Of a DNA stretch of 64,000 bases, positions 59,789 to 64,000 are shown piece after piece. Both the position numbers and the translations under genes were made by a program. Source of the stretch: Fodinibius sp036381435 (lineage in GTDB: Bacteria; Bacteroidota; Rhodothermia; Balneolales; Balneolaceae); NCBI GenBank assembly GCA_036381435.1, contig DASVCW010000026.1, positions 1-64,000 of the forward strand, read 5' to 3'. The notes under the pieces were generated by a model. The model was not told the origin of the DNA and searched no databases. It was given only the letters and a program-made list of their open reading frames with translations. Numbering within the stretch: the first letter of the stretch is position 1; each line of letters opens with the position of its first letter.

Positions 59789-60559
59789 TTAATCAACGCG
59801 GCGGGCGGGAACACCGTAGTCCACATTATCTATGGTCCAGTCGAGCCACTGTTCTTGCTTGGTAATAGGTTTACCGGGAACGTAGATGGTAGAATCATTC
59901 CAGGTAGTCATTACGGTGGCACTTTGAGTCCAGATTTTGATGCGTCTGCGTGGAATTTCGGTTTCCCAAGCCCGGCCGGTAACCGGATCAGTATAGAGCA
60001 GCCGAATAGTGATATTTCGCGAGAAGCGCTCAATCGGACTCAAATCAATGCTTCTAAAATTCGTTTCCCCGTTTTTAGTTACATCAGGAACCCCGTCGCT
60101 GACCATCACCACCGAAATTGGACTCATCACCAGTCTTTTGTTTCGGATGGTTAAGGCGATTTGCTCAAAGAAAGCGTTGAAGTCGGTAAAATCGTTCTGC
60201 TTATCTTTAGGGAATATTTCTTTCAGTCGTTGATGAATTTCATCAACCGAGCGGTTTTCAAATATATGGATGGGATAAAAAGCTTTGGGTTCTCCCGGTT
60301 CAGCCCCGCCGATAGAACTCACGAACAGCACTTTCGGCTTTTCGAGTCCACCGATACCATGCAGATGAGCATAAATATAGTGGGACAAAAAGCTGAGTGA
60401 TTCATCAAAATAACCGCTATTGATGAATGAACCACTGATATCAACCCCCACAAACATCGCGAGACGAGGTTCAGGTTTGCCGTCAACCGTACATCCAGCC
60501 GAAAAGCTCATGAGCACCATCGCAATTAGAAAGACTGCCTTACTTATATAGTTTTTCAT
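59789..60559 (-). CDS. VWA-like lipoprotein of unknown function
   Basis: A 256-residue lipoprotein (VFLIAMVLMSFSAGC). The core resembles a von Willebrand A domain: FVGVDISGSFINSGYFDESL carries a DxSGS MIDAS-type motif, VLFVSSIGGAEPGE is a second strand, and SVVMVSDGVPDVTKNGE carries the third metal-site Asp. The C-terminus (IKIWTQSATVMTTWNDSTIY) is beta-rich. It lies directly downstream of a polytopic membrane protein on the same strand (45 bp), so they probably work together at the inner membrane. I cannot name a family. Confidence 0.7.
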   Translation of the reverse strand: MKNYISKAVFLIAMVLMSFSAGCTVDGKPEPRLAMFVGVDISGSFINSGYFDESLSFLSHYIYAHLHGIGGLEKPKVLFVSSIGGAEPGEPKAFYPIHIFENRSVDEIHQRLKEIFPKDKQNDFTDFNAFFEQIALTIRNKRLVMSPISVVMVSDGVPDVTKNGETNFRSIDLSPIERFSRNITIRLLYTDPVTGRAWETEIPRRRIKIWTQSATVMTTWNDSTIYVPGKPITKQEQWLDWTIDNVDYGVPARRVD

Positions 60560-60604
60560 AATGTATCTGTTGAATTATTTAGAAAGAGAGATTTGAACAG
60601 AGTA

Positions 60605-61834
60605 TCAATCTGCTGCGGGTGCCGCTTTAACCTGTTCGCTTTTCTTTGAAAGCGTTTCGATAAGTACCTTCGATTGTTTGATGTCATCAATATTATCGAA
60701 GGGCAAATCAAACAGGTGAGTACTGCTCACAAGAAGTGTCAGAAAGTTTATAGCCGCAGCAATAACTTGCAGGGGCGGCAGCATAAAGGCCTCCAGCAAC
60801 TGTTCTCCTTTCTCTTGTACCCATTCAACATCATCCTTAATGGTATCCATAAAGCCATTGGTGAAATCAAATTCCTGTTTCGTTCCGGCTTTTGCCGCTG
60901 TTTTTGGCTCCATTTTTAGCCCTTTACCCTGAATAACATTCATAATGGTAGGTGTTCCATACTCTGCAAACAGGAACCACGAAATACTGCGAATTCCGAA
61001 CCACATAAATACCGAAATACCCAAAACACCGGCTATGCCGATGGAAAAGTCTTCGGCATAAAGGGCAAACCAAGGTACCAGTGCCACAACAAATTCCCGG
61101 TATAAAAAGATGACTTCTACAAACACCACGATAATTTCAATCACCCCAATGCCCAAAATTTGAGAGATGTCTTTGTCTTTTACTGAATCAACAAAGGTGG
61201 AAAGTACGGCATAACTTCCCAGAACGATGAAGAACAGGAAAGTGAAGAGCGGAATGCGCACGAAGCCCATCAGAAGCTGCTCGCCGGTGATGTTTGAAAG
61301 CGTATCAACCACTAGTGGCGTGGTTACATAGGTGAAGATGGTCGTTTCGACAATCACCCAGAAAAGCGTTAGAAAAACAGCTATCCATGGCACGTTTGAG
61401 CCGACTACTTTTTTTGAAGCTTGTCCCAGCAGCCGGAAGGGCATGATGACAATCATTTGAATGGCCGACCAAATGCCCAGTACCACAACTTTCACTAATT
61501 CAAGAAGGGCAATGACCAGATAAAGCAGGAAGCGGAAAATGCCGCCCCAAAATGAGACAATGGCTTTGCCTAAATCCCACCAGGTTATAAAGAGTGAAAT
61601 GATGAACTCTTTACGCTGTTGCCGGAATATGACTGTTAAAATTGCCGGAATAGTAATCCAGCAACCTAAGATGAATGCGAATGCCGGTAGCAGCAGAAAC
61701 AGTCGCTTGGCACTCATCAATAAAAGTGGATCGCCTGCTGCCCATGCAAATTCAATAAATGCTTCCTGAAAAAGTGCCGGAAAAAGCAGAATATAGATAA
61801 TGTATTTCGTGAACGTTCCCGAATTAGTAAGCAT
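60605..61834 (-). CDS. Polytopic inner-membrane protein of unknown function
   Basis: A 409-residue protein with about eight hydrophobic helices: YIIYILLFPALFQEAFIEFA, LFLLLPAFAFILGCWITIPA, FRFLLYLVIALLELVKVVVL, WIAVFLTLFWVIVETTIFTY, IPLFTFLFFIVLGSYAVLS, IGVIEIIVVFVEVIFLYRE, and two later. A soluble C-terminal part (~residues 310-409) is rich in Lys and Asp and includes EWVQEKGEQLLEAFMLPPLQ. The TTG at 61855 opens the frame earlier; the ATG at 61834 is used. It is paired with the VWA lipoprotein gene downstream. No family recognised. Confidence 0.7.
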   Translation of the reverse strand: MLTNSGTFTKYIIYILLFPALFQEAFIEFAWAAGDPLLLMSAKRLFLLLPAFAFILGCWITIPAILTVIFRQQRKEFIISLFITWWDLGKAIVSFWGGIFRFLLYLVIALLELVKVVVLGIWSAIQMIVIMPFRLLGQASKKVVGSNVPWIAVFLTLFWVIVETTIFTYVTTPLVVDTLSNITGEQLLMGFVRIPLFTFLFFIVLGSYAVLSTFVDSVKDKDISQILGIGVIEIIVVFVEVIFLYREFVVALVPWFALYAEDFSIGIAGVLGISVFMWFGIRSISWFLFAEYGTPTIMNVIQGKGLKMEPKTAAKAGTKQEFDFTNGFMDTIKDDVEWVQEKGEQLLEAFMLPPLQVIAAAINFLTLLVSSTHLFDLPFDNIDDIKQSKVLIETLSKKSEQVKAAPAAD

Positions 61835-62024
61835 AGTAACCCCGTTTGTGTACAAGTATTAAATGATTAAGGACTTTAATGGCGTTCTTCGATCTTTGTT
61901 CCGAAGCGCCATTAAAACCACTTTATATACAAGAGGGGTTAGAAAGTGATTTGTTACAAAAAAGATCTAAAAACGTGAAAGGTGAGACGCCCAACGTTAA
62001 TTAGTTTACATTTTCGATTTTTAT

Positions 62025-62060
62025 TTCTACATTTATAGAAATAGTTCTAATATTGTAGAA
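62025..62060. promoter_or_regulatory. Twin operators for the BlaI-type repressor
   Basis: TTCTA-CATTTA-TAGAA (62025-62040) and TTCTA-ATATTG-TAGAA (62045-62060) are two identical-plan dyads exactly 20 bp apart, about two helical turns. They end 6 bp before the repressor ATG. BlaI/MecI dimers bind such paired dyads cooperatively, so autoregulation is very likely. Confidence 0.8.
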
Positions 62061-62066
62061 TGTATT

Positions 62067-62438
62067 ATGAAGCTACCTAAATCCGAAGAACAATTAATGC
62101 AATACATCTGGGAAGTCGAAAAGGCATTCCTGAATGACCTGATTGAAAAATATCCCCAGCCGAAGCCGGCTAGCAGTACAGTAGCGACTCTGCTGAAGCG
62201 AATGAAAGAGAAAGGATACATAGATTATGAGCAGATGGGGCGATCTCGCAGATATTATCCACTCGTAAAAAAAACGGACTATTTCTCGCGACACATAAAT
62301 AGCCTGATCAAAAAATACTTCAATGATTCTCCATCAACGTTTGCTTCTTTTTTTACGAGAGAGACTGATCTGTCGGATGAAGAACTGGAAGAGCTTCAGA
62401 AAATTATCGACGATGAGCTTAAAAAAAGAGAGCAATGA
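62067..62438 (+). CDS. BlaI/MecI/CopY family transcriptional repressor
   Basis: A 123-residue winged-helix repressor. The HTH part reads KLPKSEEQLMQYIWEVEKAF and SSTVATLLKRMKEKGYIDYE, and the wing GRSRRYYPLVKK. A C-terminal dimerisation helix follows (ETDLSDEELEELQKIIDDEL). It is ATGA-coupled to an M56 metallopeptidase, the standard BlaI-BlaR1 pair. In Bacteroidota these pairs control various envelope genes rather than beta-lactamase; none is adjacent here. Confidence 0.95.
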   Translation: MKLPKSEEQLMQYIWEVEKAFLNDLIEKYPQPKPASSTVATLLKRMKEKGYIDYEQMGRSRRYYPLVKKTDYFSRHINSLIKKYFNDSPSTFASFFTRETDLSDEELEELQKIIDDELKKREQ

Positions 62439-63580
62439 TTTCTTATCTGATATACTCAACGATATGTATGGGGTTATTACTCCTTTTCTATCACGTCTTC
62501 TTGGCGCAGGAAAAGATATATCAGATTAATCGTTGGTATCTGATGGTCAGCCTTCTTTTTTCTTTGACGGTACCATTTATGCCTATTGGAGTAGCAGATT
62601 TTTTGTTAAGTCCGGAAAGCAATTCTGAAATACTGATACAACAGTTAGCCGATCCGGCAGCAAAAAGTAATGAAATACCAGATTTAAATACTGAGGGGAT
62701 ATATTTAACGCTTTTTTGTTTGTATAGTTTAGTCGTGCTTCTCTTGTTTGTCCGCATGCTTCGGCACTTGTATTCGATGCATCAGCGGACCAGAAGCAAT
62801 CCTTCCACCTTTTTCAAAGGTCATAAAATAATTCTACTGGATGATAAAGTAGTCCCCCACACCTTCTGGAAAACGATATATGTAAGCAGGGAGCAGTATG
62901 AAAATGGAAAGATTGGTGAAGAGGTACTGATTCATGAACTAACTCATGCGAGAGAACACCATTCATTTGATATCCTCGTCTTGGAATTCTTGAAAACCAT
63001 ATTCTGGTTTAATCCGGTACTATATTTTTATAAAACAGCAATTCAGTTCAATCACGAATTTATAGCAGACAATAAGGTTATATCAGGAGGGACGGATATT
63101 GCGGATTATCAGACGCTGCTATTAAATATGCGGATAGCTAAACCTGCCCGCTATCTGAGTTCTACTCTTAATTTTAAAATCACAAAAAAGAGGTTTAAGA
63201 TGATGTCTCAAAATAATTCAAGCTCACGTTCATTCTTTAAGACAGCTGCAATAATTCCACTATTTATAATTCTTGGTATCACATTTGGCTGTGAACCGAC
63301 TAGTATTGAAAAGGATAAAAAAGTTGAAACCATAATTCTGGAAGTAAGCAGCTCCGATACTATTAAGCTCAACGGCGAACCTATTCAATTTTCTGATTTT
63401 GAATCACAGTTTTCTGAAATGCCATTAGACCCGGAAAAAACCATCCTCTATTTAAAAGTACATCAGAATGCTACAATAGGCATTGTAACGGACATTCAAG
63501 AAATAATCCGTAAACAAGGTGTTCTAAAGATTAATTATTCTACCATTCAATCAGATGGTTTACAGAAGGATAAGCATTGA
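62435..63580 (+). CDS. M56 (BlaR1-like) membrane metallopeptidase
   Basis: A 381-residue protein. About four N-terminal helices start from SYLIYSTICMGLLLLFYHVF, followed by a loop. The HExxH zinc motif EVLIHELTHAREHHSFD has His ~167, Glu ~168 and His ~171, with the third ligand region NHEFIADNKVI downstream. A further helix lies near residue 275 (AAIIPLFIILGITFGC), followed by a short periplasmic tail of ~95 residues. It lacks the penicillin-binding domain of BlaR1 and has no TonB-like C-terminus, so the sensed signal is unknown. It would cleave the coupled repressor on activation. Confidence 0.92.
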   Translation: MISYLIYSTICMGLLLLFYHVFLAQEKIYQINRWYLMVSLLFSLTVPFMPIGVADFLLSPESNSEILIQQLADPAAKSNEIPDLNTEGIYLTLFCLYSLVVLLLFVRMLRHLYSMHQRTRSNPSTFFKGHKIILLDDKVVPHTFWKTIYVSREQYENGKIGEEVLIHELTHAREHHSFDILVLEFLKTIFWFNPVLYFYKTAIQFNHEFIADNKVISGGTDIADYQTLLLNMRIAKPARYLSSTLNFKITKKRFKMMSQNNSSSRSFFKTAAIIPLFIILGITFGCEPTSIEKDKKVETIILEVSSSDTIKLNGEPIQFSDFESQFSEMPLDPEKTILYLKVHQNATIGIVTDIQEIIRKQGVLKINYSTIQSDGLQKDKH

Positions 63581-63792
63581 AGCTCAAATATTCGCAACAG
63601 CAATATTCTGAGAGTATAGATCAATGAAAAAGGGAAATATCATTGTCAATAAATAAGCAGTTCCCACTTTCTTCTTTTAAAAGTTTGGTGAAGAAGTTTA
63701 TAACTAACTCTGAGATAATGAGAGTTAAGAGTAAAGATGTAGGCCACTTGAGAAGTGGACTACATCGTCTCGCGTTTCACTTCTGCCGTCTG
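63581..63792. repeat. 31-bp palindromic repeat copy D (63736-63766) in an otherwise empty gap
   Basis: GATGTAGGCCACTT (63736-63749) and AAGTGGACTACATC (63753-63766), with the same mismatch, a 3-nt loop and the TCTCGCGTTTCACTTCTGCCG tract following. It is nearly identical to copy A and its flank at 12021-12080. The rest of the gap shows no features. Confidence 0.82.
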
Positions 63793-64000
63793 TTAAACAG
63801 CCAACTTCTTATTTTCTTTGCAGACATCAACCACGGTTTGGGCAACTTGGCGGGCTACTTTGTCATCAAAAGGGCCGGGAATAATTTCTTCGGGAGTGGG
63901 ATTTTCAACACAGTTTGCAATGGCATAAGCAGCTGCTACATACATTTCGTAAGTAAAACCTGATGTACGGGCATCAAGTGCACCGCGAAAAAGCCCCGGA
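63793..64000 (-). CDS. Malic enzyme, C-terminal fragment at window edge
   Basis: The last 68 codons plus stop of a minus-strand gene, reading PGLFRGALDARTSGFTYEMY, then VAAAYAIANCVENPTPEEII and PGPFDDKVARQVAQTVVDVC. The FRGALDxR...E..AAAYAIA pattern is the conserved C-terminal NAD(P)-binding end of malic enzyme (oxaloacetate-decarboxylating malate dehydrogenase). The enzyme makes pyruvate and NAD(P)H from malate. The rest lies beyond the window. Confidence 0.85.
   Translation of the reverse strand, partial: PGLFRGALDARTSGFTYEMYVAAAYAIANCVENPTPEEIIPGPFDDKVARQVAQTVVDVCKENKKLAV

Noticed and set aside
59612..60154. 180-codon plus-strand frame
   Set aside because: It covers repeat copy C and is antisense to the VWA lipoprotein, which has a clear lipobox and metal-site motifs.
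63643..63963. 106-codon plus-strand frame near the right edge
   Set aside because: Antisense to the malic-enzyme C-terminus and reads through repeat copy D.
1..64000. Insertion sequences, prophage or integrative element
   Set aside because: No transposase, integrase, recombinase or phage structural protein could be recognised in any frame; mobile signals are limited to short non-coding repeats.

Overview
The window reads as bacterial chromosome of roughly 40-45% G+C. Gene content points to the Bacteroidota/Balneolota (Rhodothermota) neighbourhood, probably a marine aerobic heterotroph. Signs of this are a bacillithiol-type BshA, Bat (aerotolerance) proteins, DUF4293, a DUF5916 outer-membrane barrel, a BlaI/M56 pair, PyrR next to PyrB, and an E2 acyltransferase with two lipoyl domains. 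This placement is inferred from family content only; there is no rRNA in the window. Two tRNA-type genes are present: an ordinary tRNA-Arg(CCT) and a strange class II tRNA-like gene with anticodon GTC. I saw no insertion sequence, phage, CRISPR array or integrase.

Layout. 1-1593 is the N-terminal part of a PD40 beta-propeller protein cut by the left edge. 2007-3548 is a secreted serine carboxypeptidase. 3635-8472 (minus) is a divergent chaperone-usher cluster: two DUF4402-type pilins, a PapD-like chaperone, and an usher-like protein ending in a SPOR domain. 9004-10998 is a multi-PAS HisKA_2 histidine kinase. 11285-15692 (minus) holds tRNA-Arg, a conserved unknown protein, topA, a peroxiredoxin and a four-helix-bundle protein. 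15878-18819 (plus) has AMP nucleosidase and a DUF2975-DUF2975-HTH operon behind two palindromes. 19011-26574 has a DUF5916 barrel, radC, a second four-helix-bundle gene, the 2-oxoacid dehydrogenase E2, panC-panD and an Lrp/AsnC regulator. 26724-36178 has the odd tRNA, a small membrane protein, an M20 dipeptidase, batC-batD-batE, yebC, bshA and sucC. 36397-40188 has a TolB-like propeller, pyrR-pyrB and a DMT exporter. 40375-47262 is a tetR-tolC-adaptor-RND pump operon. 47482-51187 has DUF4293, a second DMT exporter and an MltF-like transglycosylase. 51240-53755 (minus) is a STAS/anti-sigma kinase/SpoIIE phosphatase partner-switching operon. 54063-58947 has an alpha/beta hydrolase, a SPOR lipoprotein and a ferric-iron-type ABC permease/ATPase with a small GlsB-like protein. 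59063-61834 (minus) has a c-type cytochrome-like lipoprotein and a VWA-lipoprotein/membrane-protein pair. 62067-63580 is a BlaI/M56 pair behind twin operators, and the window closes with the C-terminus of a malic enzyme.

The most notable features are (i) the class II tRNA-like gene with a 73-nt variable region and an Asp anticodon, (ii) the chaperone-usher cluster with a SPOR-tailed usher and an internal terminator after the first pilin, and (iii) a dense set of short intergenic palindromic repeats. These repeats include a 31-32 bp hairpin in four copies with an invariant internal mismatch, a ~157 bp element with 10 bp terminal inverted repeats in two copies, and several hairpins reused at operon ends.
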